Shown in pieces: positions 9,240 through 16,348 of a stretch of DNA of 64,000 nucleotides. The position numbers were made by a program, and so were the translations under genes. This stretch comes from Paenibacillus sp. GSMTC-2017 (lineage in GTDB: Bacteria > Bacillota > Bacilli > Paenibacillales > Paenibacillaceae). Each line of letters opens with the position of its first letter. The stretch's first letter is position 1. A model generated the notes under the pieces. It saw nothing but the letters and a program-made list of their open reading frames with translations. It was not told the origin of the DNA and searched no databases. The stretch lies in the NCBI RefSeq assembly GCF_016019935.1, contig NZ_JAECMT010000001.1, positions 248,022 through 312,021 on the forward strand. The letters are read 5' to 3'.

Positions 9240-10103
9240 TTATCTAACAGTAACTTTTGATAAATTAGCTTCCATACCTTTGAGCGCAGCATAGGTCAAC
9301 TTATCCATGATTGCATCGTCAAAGCAGATGGTTTTGATGATACGGTAATATTTTTTAGTCAACGAAGATGTCGGAAAAGAAACGTTTTTGAGTGTCGCGC
9401 CCTTAAACGAAACATCGTTCAGAGCTGACTTGTCAAACTTAACACCGATAAAGGTTTGGCCGTCAAAACACAGACCTCCCAGATTGGACGATTTGAACTC
9501 CACTCCGTCAAAGATACAGTTTTCAAAGATTGTTTTACTGAGGTCGGTCGTGTTCAGGCTTACGTCGACCAGTTTTACGTCTTTGAATTTTGCCCCATAC
9601 ATTAAAGACGAGCTGAAATTCGTGCGTACTAGGATCGACTTATTGAAGCTTGCATTTGCTAAATCAAGGGAGGATAAACTACAATCCGTCAAATTCGCAC
9701 CGTCAAAATTGGCATTGCGTACGTCACTGCTCTTAAACGAACTGCCCGTCAAATCTGCCCCTGAAAAGCTTGAACCGTGAAGCGCACTCCCTTTAAACAG
9801 TCCTTTATGAGCCGTAACGCCTGTAAAATCGCTCTCCGCCAGATTGCTTGAGCTAAGGTTTGTCACGACTTGGCGTTCCAGCGATCGAGAGAGGTTCGCA
9901 ACCTCCAAGATTGTTTCCTCGATATCGCCAATACTTTCAATAGTCTTCTTAAACGCTGTTTCATCGTCTTTACCATCAGCTCTTAGTTCACGGTATCGCT
10001 CCTGCAAATCAGAGTGTAGGTCAGCCTTTAATTCAGTGACGCTTTTCACCCCATCGTATGGTGTAAAAACGCTGTCTAGATAATCCGTCAATTTCTGATT
10101 CAT
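9240..10103 (-). CDS. Pentapeptide-repeat protein with DUF1700-like N-terminus
   Basis: A 287-aa protein in two parts. Residues 1-80 are helical and charged, and resemble the DUF1700/permease-prefix segment often encoded next to PadR regulators (LTDYLDSVF, DLHSDLQERYRELRADGKDDETAFKKTIESIGD). Residues 90-270 are tandem pentapeptide repeats of the A(D/N)LXX type (for example SGADLTGSSFKSSDVRNANF), which fold into a right-handed beta-helix. Some such proteins mimic DNA and protect gyrase, but function here is unknown. It lies between the PadR gene and the exporter, so a role in sensing or resistance is inferred. Confidence 0.82.
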   Translation of the reverse strand: MNQKLTDYLDSVFTPYDGVKSVTELKADLHSDLQERYRELRADGKDDETAFKKTIESIGDIEETILEVANLSRSLERQVVTNLSSSNLAESDFTGVTAHKGLFKGSALHGSSFSGADLTGSSFKSSDVRNANFDGANLTDCSLSSLDLANASFNKSILVRTNFSSSLMYGAKFKDVKLVDVSLNTTDLSKTIFENCIFDGVEFKSSNLGGLCFDGQTFIGVKFDKSALNDVSFKGATLKNVSFPTSSLTKKYYRIIKTICFDDAIMDKLTYAALKGMEANLSKVTVR

Positions 10104-10116
10104 CTCGTCAATCTCC

Positions 10117-10446
10117 TTATAATAAGTTTTCTAACACGCGTTTTGCATACTCCCAATTGCTTTGGTTGCGGGCGTATGTAACTTTGCCCTTTTCGGTAAT
10201 TCTAAAATATTTACGTCGTCCGCCCTGTGACTCATCGCCCCAATACCACTCGATATCACCGTCCACCTCAAGCCGCCGGACGCTGGAGTACATCGTTGCT
10301 TCCTTTAATTCATACTGACCGCCCGAGCGTTCAGCAATCAACTTGACAATCTCGTACCCATAACGGTCAGATTCGGTTAAGAGTCGTAAAATCATCGTAT
10401 CGGTATGTCCACGCAACAGGTCGGATGTAATTTTGTTCTCGCTCAT
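10117..10446 (-). CDS. PadR-family transcriptional regulator
   Basis: A 109-aa winged-helix regulator of the small PadR class (PadR-s2), typically a ligand-released repressor of drug exporters. The helix-turn-helix region is ILRLLTESDRYGYEIVKLI and the wing is DGDIEWYWGDESQGGRRKYFRITEKGK. It is the first gene of the operon 10446-7698 and sits directly behind a strong promoter with a dyad across the -35 box, so autoregulation is likely. ATG 10446 follows GGAGG by seven bases. Confidence 0.92.
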   Translation of the reverse strand: MSENKITSDLLRGHTDTMILRLLTESDRYGYEIVKLIAERSGGQYELKEATMYSSVRRLEVDGDIEWYWGDESQGGRRKYFRITEKGKVTYARNQSNWEYAKRVLENLL

Positions 10447-10466
10447 ATCATCACCTCCGTATTTGT

Positions 10467-10503
10467 ATAATACGACATACTACTGTGACTGTCAAGGTAG
10501 TAT
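10467..10503 (-). promoter_or_regulatory. Sigma-A promoter with dyad operator for the PadR-exporter operon
   Basis: On the minus strand, TTGACA (10495-10490) and TATTAT (10472-10467) are 17 bp apart, a near-consensus housekeeping promoter. The perfect seven-base arms ATACTAC (10477-10483) and GTAGTAT (10497-10503) flank the -35 box with 13 bp between them. The dyad is a good candidate for the PadR-binding site. Confidence 0.8.
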
Positions 10504-10636
10504 TTTTAATTATGTACTTTGTTTGAAAAGTAGGCCTTAAATCAATTTGGTCTTACATTAATTGACAACTAAACGAATAATACATAGACTCGTATTGTCA
10601 TAGATCGTTTAAAAAATAGTTTATGGAGGAGATCAA

Positions 10637-11332
10637 ATGAACCTTATTTTTCACGGACACTCTTGCATTCAGATCTCAGATGGAAAACACTCGATTATTA
10701 TCGATCCATTCCTGAGCGGCAATCCTGTTGCAAAAGCTAAGCCTGAGGACATTCAAGTTCAATACATCTTGCTTACTCATGGACATTCGGATCATACAGC
10801 TGATGCAGAAACTATCGCAAGAGCGAACGATGCGACCATTGTCGCCACCTACGAACTGGCTACCTATTACTCATGGAAGGGCCTGAAGACGATTGGAATG
10901 AACATAGGAGGAACTGTCGACTTGGAATTTGCTAAAACAAAACTTGTTCATGCTTTCCATAGCTCCTCAATAATATCCGATGATTCCCAAAGTATCATCT
11001 ATGCTGGCATGCCAGGTGGATTTATTTTGAAATGGAACGGAATTACGCTTTATCATGCTGGCGACACCTCTTTGTTCGGTGATATGAAAATGTTTGGAGA
11101 GCTCTACGATATTGATTATGCTATACTGCCGATCGGAGATTTTTACACGATGGGACCTGAAGATGCTTTAGTTGCAGCAAAGTGGCTTCAAGCCAAAAAA
11201 GTAATCCCCGTTCATCACAGCACATTCCCGGGGATCGTACAAAATGCTAAAGTCTTTGTCTCTCAGCTGAAAGAACAAGGAATCAAAGGTTTCGCCCTCA
11301 AGCCTGGAGAACAACTTGACCTTCATTCATAA
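10637..11332 (+). CDS. Metal-dependent hydrolase, UPF0173/YtkL family
   Basis: A 231-aa cytosolic metallo-beta-lactamase-fold protein. The metal-binding motif is THGHSDHTAD near residues 48-57, with further ligands in YHAGDTSLFGD and the C-terminal VIPVHHSTFP. Length and sequence fit the UPF0173 (YtkL) family, whose substrate is not established. ATG 10637 follows GGAGGAG. It is a single-gene unit with its own terminator. Confidence 0.9.
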   Translation: MNLIFHGHSCIQISDGKHSIIIDPFLSGNPVAKAKPEDIQVQYILLTHGHSDHTADAETIARANDATIVATYELATYYSWKGLKTIGMNIGGTVDLEFAKTKLVHAFHSSSIISDDSQSIIYAGMPGGFILKWNGITLYHAGDTSLFGDMKMFGELYDIDYAILPIGDFYTMGPEDALVAAKWLQAKKVIPVHHSTFPGIVQNAKVFVSQLKEQGIKGFALKPGEQLDLHS

Positions 11333-11338
11333 ACAAGA

Positions 11339-11370
11339 AAAGCCGTTGATTTGAAATCAGCGGCTTTATC
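11339..11370 (+). terminator. Terminator of the UPF0173 gene
   Basis: AAAGCCG at 11339-11345 pairs with CGGCTTT at 11361-11367, with inner TGATTT/AAATCA pairing. It starts seven bases past the stop codon. Confidence 0.75.
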
Positions 11371-11469
11371 GTTCCAATTTCATAGTCCTATACCCCATAT
11401 ACTCCCAATACTAATGGTTGATAATATCGCCTTAATTGCTATTCATTTTCTTGATTAACTTTCTATGTA

Positions 11470-11508
11470 ACTAAAAAATCCCACTTCGGCCACAAGGCCG
11501 AAGCGGGA
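11470..11508 (-). terminator. Strong terminator of the DinB-like gene
   Basis: Read on the minus strand, ATCCCGCTTCGGCC and GGCCGAAGTGGGAT form a 14-bp stem (one G-T pair) followed by TTTTTTAG. It lies 12 bases past the stop codon at 11521. Confidence 0.88.
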
Positions 11509-11520
11509 TAGATTCTGAAG

Positions 11521-12024
11521 CTAAATTACCGGAGCTGGTGCACCAAATTCTGCCCACTGCTCTTTCGTCGGGCCATAAAGATCTGGTACACGCAGGCCTG
11601 CCTGGCGCATCAGAACCGTCATTTGTCCACGATGATGGATCTCATGTTTTACGATGATATCTAGCATCAATCCGTTCGGCCATTGATCGCCGTACATGTC
11701 GCTCATGATAAGCAGATTCTCATCCTTCCAACTGGACTCTACAGCTTCAAGAAGTGCTTGTGATGTCCGCTTATAAACATCCGCAATGTGAGCTGCCGAA
11801 GTTGGCACCGACGTATCTTCCCCTGGTCCTTCGAAAGACAATCCTGTGCGGGTAGGCATTTCGTGCAATGTTTGAACAAGGTGCCAAGCGAGACGTCCAA
11901 GCGTTCGATGGTCATTCGTTATCTGTTGGCTAAGAGACTCATCAGTAAGCGCCTCCAGCGTCCGTAGTGTAGCTGCCGTTTCATTTTTCCAAGTTGCAGT
12001 AAAATCCTCGATATGTTTATACAT
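11521..12024 (-). CDS. DinB-family protein
   Basis: A 167-aa four-helix-bundle protein of the DinB/YfiT-like metalloenzyme superfamily. Candidate metal histidines are in LAWHLVQTLHE and HEIHHRGQM, the usual positions. Members are thiol-dependent transferases or have unknown roles. I chose ATG 12024 because AAAGGAG lies nine bases upstream; a longer reading frame back to 12105 has no ribosome binding site. It lies 40 bp after a second DinB-fold gene, with both on one strand. Confidence 0.85.
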   Translation of the reverse strand: MYKHIEDFTATWKNETAATLRTLEALTDESLSQQITNDHRTLGRLAWHLVQTLHEMPTRTGLSFEGPGEDTSVPTSAAHIADVYKRTSQALLEAVESSWKDENLLIMSDMYGDQWPNGLMLDIIVKHEIHHRGQMTVLMRQAGLRVPDLYGPTKEQWAEFGAPAPVI

Positions 12025-12064
12025 AGTTAACATCTCCTTTTTGATAGGTAGCAACACTATTATA

Positions 12065-12583
12065 TCATTTCGTATTTGATTCATCCTGGTACATAAAAAG
12101 TCCATACTCAGTCATAACAGAGGAGTGGCCCAGTTGACGAAGCATAGCAGACAGATTACCTCGGTGGTATGTGCCATGATTTACAACCTGTACAATAAAT
12201 TCTGAATACCTGGTGTTCAATTTTCCAGCGTAAGGATTATCTAAAGTAACCTCTTCTTCAAGATCCGCATGCTCATTAATACATGCTCTGAATCTCTCGG
12301 ACAAATCGTCATACAAAACCTCCAGTTCTTCCATACTTCTAGCTTCTGCATCCGCCTCGATAGAATGAGAATCTTTCAAAGCTTCATTCATACTTTTCCC
12401 CAGCAGCATGTCCAGCCAACCACAATCAACCTTATAGATATGAGCCATAACCTTCGCTACTGAGGAAAACACACTTTGAATTTCCTGAGTATATAGGTGT
12501 TGCGGAAGCTCTTTTAATCGATTAAAGATTTTTTTATTAGCCCATACATGATACTCATAAAATCTCAAACTATGATTTGTCAA
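12065..12583 (-). CDS. DinB-family protein (TTG start)
   Basis: A 172-aa protein of the DinB four-helix fold, recognisable from FYEYHVWANKKIFNRLKELP at the start, VMAHIYKVDCGWL in helix 2 and VNHGTYHRGNL near the end. These carry the three metal-binding histidines. The start is probably TTG 12583, since AAAGGAGG lies eight bases upstream; the frame stays open to 12646 but those codons precede the ribosome binding site. It is upstream of, and about 20% similar by eye to, the next DinB gene, so it may be an old duplicate in one transcript. Confidence 0.82.
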   Translation of the reverse strand: MTNHSLRFYEYHVWANKKIFNRLKELPQHLYTQEIQSVFSSVAKVMAHIYKVDCGWLDMLLGKSMNEALKDSHSIEADAEARSMEELEVLYDDLSERFRACINEHADLEEEVTLDNPYAGKLNTRYSEFIVQVVNHGTYHRGNLSAMLRQLGHSSVMTEYGLFMYQDESNTK

Positions 12584-12646
12584 TTCAGCTACCTCCTTTT
12601 TCTGTTTACTGTTTATGTATTCATCATACAATGGCATCACTGACAA

Positions 12647-12962
12647 CAGTATGTCAGTGTTAAAAAAGAGTCCCTCGCAAAAACTGCAACAAACGATTCA
12701 TCTGGAAAAGACACTTGATCAGCTTTTATCTCATTTAGTAAACCAAAATCAGCTTTGAATGTGATCCCTTCGGTATTCATATAGGAAACGGACTCCCGAA
12801 GGAGCCCGTAAACTTTGTTATTACAAGGAATTTGATGATAAGTTACATCATGCTTATGCTGACATGAGGTCGATTTTATGGCATTTTTCTTAGAAACTTC
12901 GTTGAAAACAGGGCCGTCCTGCCACTTCCTGACTTATCGGACAACCCAATCCTCTGCTAACT
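12647..12962. other. Gap between DinB genes and the cysteine-rich peptide
   Basis: No gene was found in this 316-bp stretch. It contains the promoter region for the DinB pair and a hairpin at 12789-12808 that may end the peptide cassette transcript. Confidence 0.5.
12789..12808 (-). terminator. Hairpin downstream of the cysteine-rich peptide cassette
   Basis: On the minus strand CGGGCTCC and GGAGTCCG form a stem with one G-T pair and a stable TTCG loop, followed by TTTCC. The U-tract is short, so efficiency is uncertain. Confidence 0.55.
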
Positions 12963-13112
12963 TTAGTAAGGACAGCTTCCACAGCCACCAAATTCAGCAC
13001 AGTTCAGCTCGTAACAAATACCGACAACTGCATTTCCACTATATGGATAACCACACGCACCTTGACATTCAGTAACCCAATTGCCGTTTGGACAACCATT
13101 CGGACATGCCAT
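12963..13112 (-). CDS. 49-aa leaderless peptide with eight cysteines
   Basis: This short gene has a near-perfect ribosome binding site (AAAGGAGGTGA, nine bases before ATG 13112). The product begins MACPNGCPNGNW and ends NCAEFGGCGSCPY. Cysteines are at residues 3, 7, 16, 20, 33, 38, 44 and 47, an even number that could make four disulfides; the rest is Gly/Asn-rich with few charges. There is no signal peptide or double-glycine leader. It lies 28 bp after the gene at 13141, as the last gene of a run encoding two thioredoxin-like proteins and a MauE-like membrane protein, so dedicated disulfide formation is plausible. In size, MAC start and Cys spacing it recalls laterosporulin-type leaderless bacteriocins (comparison from memory). 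A metal-binding peptide or small redox-enzyme subunit is the alternative. Confidence 0.75.
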   Translation of the reverse strand: MACPNGCPNGNWVTECQGACGYPYSGNAVVGICYELNCAEFGGCGSCPY

Positions 13113-13140
13113 TTATAATCACCTCCTTTCATAATTTTTT

Positions 13141-13539
13141 TTACTGCTCGCCACGGGAGACATACATGGGGTATTCGGCCAACTTCTCATTATGCTGATC
13201 GAACATGACAACTTTAAAGAGCCCTGCATCATGGACAACAAATCGGACTTCAAAGCTGAAATCTTTGCCTGCAGGCAACTGCGAAGGCCTCATATTGACA
13301 ATATCGTCGAATTCTTTCTCCCATATCATGCTGTTGTTTGAGTCGTATAACCTTACGTAAACGATATTTTCGGCATTGTCTATGATCCAAATTTTCACCC
13401 AGACTTTAATGATGGCAACAGCAGGATAGGTCTGAAGTAAAATGTGATTACGGACGTGCTGAATAATATGGGCCTTCGCATGATCATCACTTATGACTTG
13501 ATCCGCTACAACCAGTTGACCAATTAAACCAGTGCTCAT
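13141..13539 (-). CDS. Unknown 132-aa beta-rich protein of the peptide cassette
   Basis: I do not recognise it with confidence. No signal peptide or membrane segment is present. The sequence is rich in predicted beta-strands (AIIKVWVKIWIID, ENIVYVRLYDSN, DFSFEVRFVV, GLFKVVMFD) and begins TGLIGQLVVADQVISDD. The strand pattern ending in a GLFKVVMFDQHNEKLAEYPMYV segment resembles small DUF6941-type proteins, but I could not verify this. ATG 13539 overlaps the stop of the preceding gene by four bases, so translation is coupled. The cysteine-rich peptide follows 28 bp downstream. Confidence 0.7.
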   Translation of the reverse strand: MSTGLIGQLVVADQVISDDHAKAHIIQHVRNHILLQTYPAVAIIKVWVKIWIIDNAENIVYVRLYDSNNSMIWEKEFDDIVNMRPSQLPAGKDFSFEVRFVVHDAGLFKVVMFDQHNEKLAEYPMYVSRGEQ

Positions 13540-14018
13540 GAAACAACCTCCCTTTTTTCAAAATTGTTTTTCAGCGTATATGCTTTCAGATACATATCAA
13601 CTTCTGTATAGCGGATAAACCGTTTTCCATTCCATTCCACAATTTCCGTTCTATCCTTCAACAACGCAGCCCACATCGCAGAAATTTCTTCAGAGGCAAG
13701 GAGGATATGCTCGCTGCCTCTCCAAAACTTTTGTTTAATCCGAAATAAGAAATCTGGTCCATAAAGTACGACTACGATCCTCCCCGCATTTTCACCTTTC
13801 TCACATAAAAAAGCATCTATCCTTTTAAAGGAAGCATGAGCATAATCGACTCCTATAATTGTCATTTCTCCTTGTTGATCCATACCTAATTGTCGCATTG
13901 CTTCGCAAACCATTATGCGTCCCACTGCCCTCAAGGAACTCTTTGCTATCCAAAGCATACTGCAAAGTGTTGCTATAATAATGACCGTACCTACTAACAA
14001 CCAAGTTTGATGGCTCAT
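13536..14018 (-). CDS. Unknown membrane-anchored protein of the peptide cassette
   Basis: A 160-aa protein with one N-terminal membrane segment (WLLVGTVIIIATLCSMLWIA, about residues 6-25), then a soluble domain I do not recognise (EMTIIGVDYAHASFKRIDAFL, RIVVVLYGPDFLF). ATG 14018 overlaps the stop of the MauE-like gene as ATGA and has TGGAG nine bases upstream; an earlier in-frame ATG at 14033 is less well placed. Tight overlaps on both sides show it belongs to the cassette. It could be a partner of the MauE-like protein or an immunity/export factor, but this is only inference. Confidence 0.7.
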   Translation of the reverse strand: MSHQTWLLVGTVIIIATLCSMLWIAKSSLRAVGRIMVCEAMRQLGMDQQGEMTIIGVDYAHASFKRIDAFLCEKGENAGRIVVVLYGPDFLFRIKQKFWRGSEHILLASEEISAMWAALLKDRTEIVEWNGKRFIRYTEVDMYLKAYTLKNNFEKREVVS

Positions 14019-14545
14019 AAATGCAAACTCCATTTTTGTCTTTGTTTAATCGTTCCGAACACATCTGCAATGATGAAGAGACCACAGATAAACAGCGCAT
14101 TTAAGGCCAATTGCATTAATGTAACAGTCATAGACTGATCCATAAAAGGGATCACTATCATTTTTCCAGTAACTAAGGCAAGTAAAATCAGATTCCGAAT
14201 AATAGGAAAACGATTTAACCCGTTCATTGAGCCAAAACATGTACAAGTTGTTGCTTCACCTTTTGCTTTAGAACGTTTCCAAATCAAAGAAAATGTAAAC
14301 GCTACCAGCATCACAATAGCCCCTATTTCCTTTATGTAAAGCACAGCTCCCGAAGCAAAAGCAACAAACAATAGAAATTCAGCGGTCAGTACGCTTATAG
14401 CTGCGAATGCTAAATACTTTTCATTCAGCAGCCTGTAGGAGGCTATCGATAATTGAAAATTATTAATCTTACTTACCTTTGAATAAAATGCCGCAAAAAA
14501 CAAAGCAGCCAGCATACTATCCGTCACAAATGCGAGCCACATCAC
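14015..14545 (-). CDS. MauE/DoxX-like redox-associated membrane protein
   Basis: An integral membrane protein of about 176 aa with four to five membrane segments. Two features match MauE-type proteins: the N-terminal FYSKVSKINNFQLSIASYRLLN pattern, and a cysteine motif before the third segment (ATTCTCFG). MauE supports disulfide formation in the small, cysteine-rich subunit of methylamine dehydrogenase, usually beside a thioredoxin-like MauD. The start is GTG 14545 or ATG 14542, four to seven bases after the upstream stop, behind AAGGGG. In this cassette it sits between two thioredoxin-like genes and a cysteine-rich peptide, so it may pass electrons for oxidative folding. Confidence 0.78.
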   Translation of the reverse strand: MMWLAFVTDSMLAALFFAAFYSKVSKINNFQLSIASYRLLNEKYLAFAAISVLTAEFLLFVAFASGAVLYIKEIGAIVMLVAFTFSLIWKRSKAKGEATTCTCFGSMNGLNRFPIIRNLILLALVTGKMIVIPFMDQSMTVTLMQLALNALFICGLFIIADVFGTIKQRQKWSLHL

Positions 14546-14549
14546 TCGA

Positions 14550-15026
14550 TTAGATCCCCTTCCCGTGTTCAGCAAGTTCGTATAAATCTCTAATGCTCTG
14601 AATCGAGTAGCTATGGGAAACGATACCCTTCATGAGATGAAAGACGTACGGTGTGGCGTCAACTCCATATCTTTCTGTGTACGCCTCCACTGACATTGAT
14701 CTAACAGGAAATCGATAAGCAAAATGACGTACAAGCTCTTGATTTTCTTCTTCCGATCCACTGCTAATGACGACGAACTTTCCTTTGTAGGAATCAGCGA
14801 ATGCGGATAATTCCGGCAACATATCAATGCAAGCAAGGCATGTCATAGAAACAATACATACTACAGCCGATGCATGATTTTCAAAATGATCATAAACGCC
14901 TTCGCCAGGAAACTTCAGTCCTTGCAACAGTGACGGTTTCGTTTCTTGCAATCGAGCAGGCTTAAATTGCTTAATCTTTTCCTCTGCCCCCGGGGAAAAT
15001 AAATCTTTAAAGCTGATTTTGCTCAT
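14550..15026 (-). CDS. Thioredoxin-like protein with CLAC motif
   Basis: A 158-aa protein with a thioredoxin fold (TlpA/MauD-like). The redox motif is C63-L-A-C66 in VVCIVSMTCLACIDMLPEL and the cis-proline loop is VDATPYVFHL. No signal peptide is evident, though an N-terminal extension of about 50 residues precedes the fold. ATG 15026 follows AGAGAGGA; the frame is open to 15068, but that part overlaps the preceding gene and lacks a ribosome binding site. It is the second gene of the cassette. A reductase or oxidase role acting with the MauE-like protein is inferred. Confidence 0.82.
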   Translation of the reverse strand: MSKISFKDLFSPGAEEKIKQFKPARLQETKPSLLQGLKFPGEGVYDHFENHASAVVCIVSMTCLACIDMLPELSAFADSYKGKFVVISSGSEEENQELVRHFAYRFPVRSMSVEAYTERYGVDATPYVFHLMKGIVSHSYSIQSIRDLYELAEHGKGI

Positions 15027-15042
15027 TTCCGCACATCCTCTC

Positions 15043-15522
15043 TTAATCTGCAACCGCAATCGGTTCATGAAATCTTCGGAATGGAGCAGCTAGCTGTTCC
15101 AGAAACTCAAATCTCCCGGCATGTGCAATCGTAATAATCTGTCCTTTAGAGTTCAGTCCATATGCCCATGGGTAGGCTTTGATTTTCAATTGTTCCATCA
15201 CCAATTCCTCTGTTGCGATATACAAGTTGGCTGATTCATGAAATGCCATTTTCGCAAGCTCAAACTTCTGCTCATCTGTTACAACAAATATTATTAGTTT
15301 GTAATAAGGATACTTTTGAATAAAAGCATCCAGCGCTTCCATAGCTGGCAGACAAGGAGCACAACTCGTGCTTAATGCAGCTACCAAAAGATAGTCATCT
15401 ATCAAATCATAGAGTTTCAGATTCTCATTTTTCGATATTGGAATGTTTGGCATGTAATCTCCAATTTTCCACCTTTCATGGATGCGTAAGAAGCTGGGAA
15501 GATTCATTGATTCCAAATTCAA
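15043..15522 (-). CDS. Thioredoxin-like protein with CAPC motif (TTG start)
   Basis: A 159-aa thioredoxin-fold protein. The active site is C54-A-P-C57 (ALSTSCAPCLPAMEAL) and the cis-proline is in IKAYPWAYGL, as in TlpA/ResA/MauD proteins. The usual N-terminal membrane anchor is missing, so it may be cytosolic unless the true start lies elsewhere. The TTG start at 15522 has AAAGGGTG seven bases upstream; the in-frame ATG at 15507 has no such site. It is the first gene of the cassette 15522-12963, with an 800-bp gap upstream that must hold the promoter. Confidence 0.82.
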   Translation of the reverse strand: MNLESMNLPSFLRIHERWKIGDYMPNIPISKNENLKLYDLIDDYLLVAALSTSCAPCLPAMEALDAFIQKYPYYKLIIFVVTDEQKFELAKMAFHESANLYIATEELVMEQLKIKAYPWAYGLNSKGQIITIAHAGRFEFLEQLAAPFRRFHEPIAVAD

Positions 15523-16348
15523 ACCTAGTCACCCTTTCGTATTCATACTTAATCGATCACATTTTCTAAACATAAATGGGCAGCACAATTAAACCGCAGG
15601 AAATCCGAATTATAACGAATCCACCTTCCTAAGCTCTAAATGCAGGTTCCAAAATGGATCATGTAAAATATAACCTTCTGTCTATTAGCGTGTAAATGAA
15701 GCTAACAGACTACCCCTTTCTTTACGAATTGCGATGAACAAACTAGGTTATCGTCGATTTTTGCTTTAATCTGACCCATTCTCAAAGCAGCTTCCAATCA
15801 GGTGATTTAAAACGTCAAAATAACAGCAACTTCTATCTGTTTAAAAACAAACCGTCCTAATTATAAAGACTCATTTACTCGACAATATTCCTGCTTTTCT
15901 TATATCAAACGTTCGTTATAATTAAACGGAGTTAAATATAAATCCGTAAAACCTTTCTCCTGTCATTAAAACTCAGTTTTCACCATATTTTGAGCTGATC
16001 AATATGAATCGAATCCCCGAATAGATCCTTTAGTACTAAAATAATTCGTTGCCTCATATGCTTACTCGTCAAATTCATTTGTATAATTAATCTGCTTACT
16101 TTGATGCTGTTTTAGAGAGCTAGTGTAAATGTAACATTGTACCTATTTCAAATAATGAAAGCGATTGCTATATTCTTGGTGAGGACTAGATATGTTTCTC
16201 GAGTGAAGCTGCGACCATAGCATATTTGAGGGGTGGTGGTTATCTTCGCGTAATAACAAGAACATCGTTCACGTTGAATCGGTATCTCAAGTCGCTTTAT
16301 GGGTTTGAAACTAGCTGATTGTAAAAAATGACGATGGAGGGATTATTA
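15523..16348. other. Long gap between the peptide cassette and the LPMO gene
   Basis: About 825 bp with no convincing gene on either strand. It should contain the cassette promoter (minus) and the LPMO promoter (plus). A cre-like site at 16156-16169 is the only motif I can name. Confidence 0.5.
16156..16169 (+). promoter_or_regulatory. Candidate catabolite-responsive element (cre)
   Basis: TGAAAGCGATTGCT matches the CcpA-site consensus TGWAARCGYTWNCW at all but one position. It lies about 190 bp before the LPMO start, so carbon catabolite repression of chitin use is plausible. Confidence 0.45.

Noticed and set aside
12878..13075. Plus-strand open frame of 65 codons
   Set aside because: It is antisense to the cysteine-rich peptide gene and has no ribosome binding site; the minus-strand frame has a near-perfect one.
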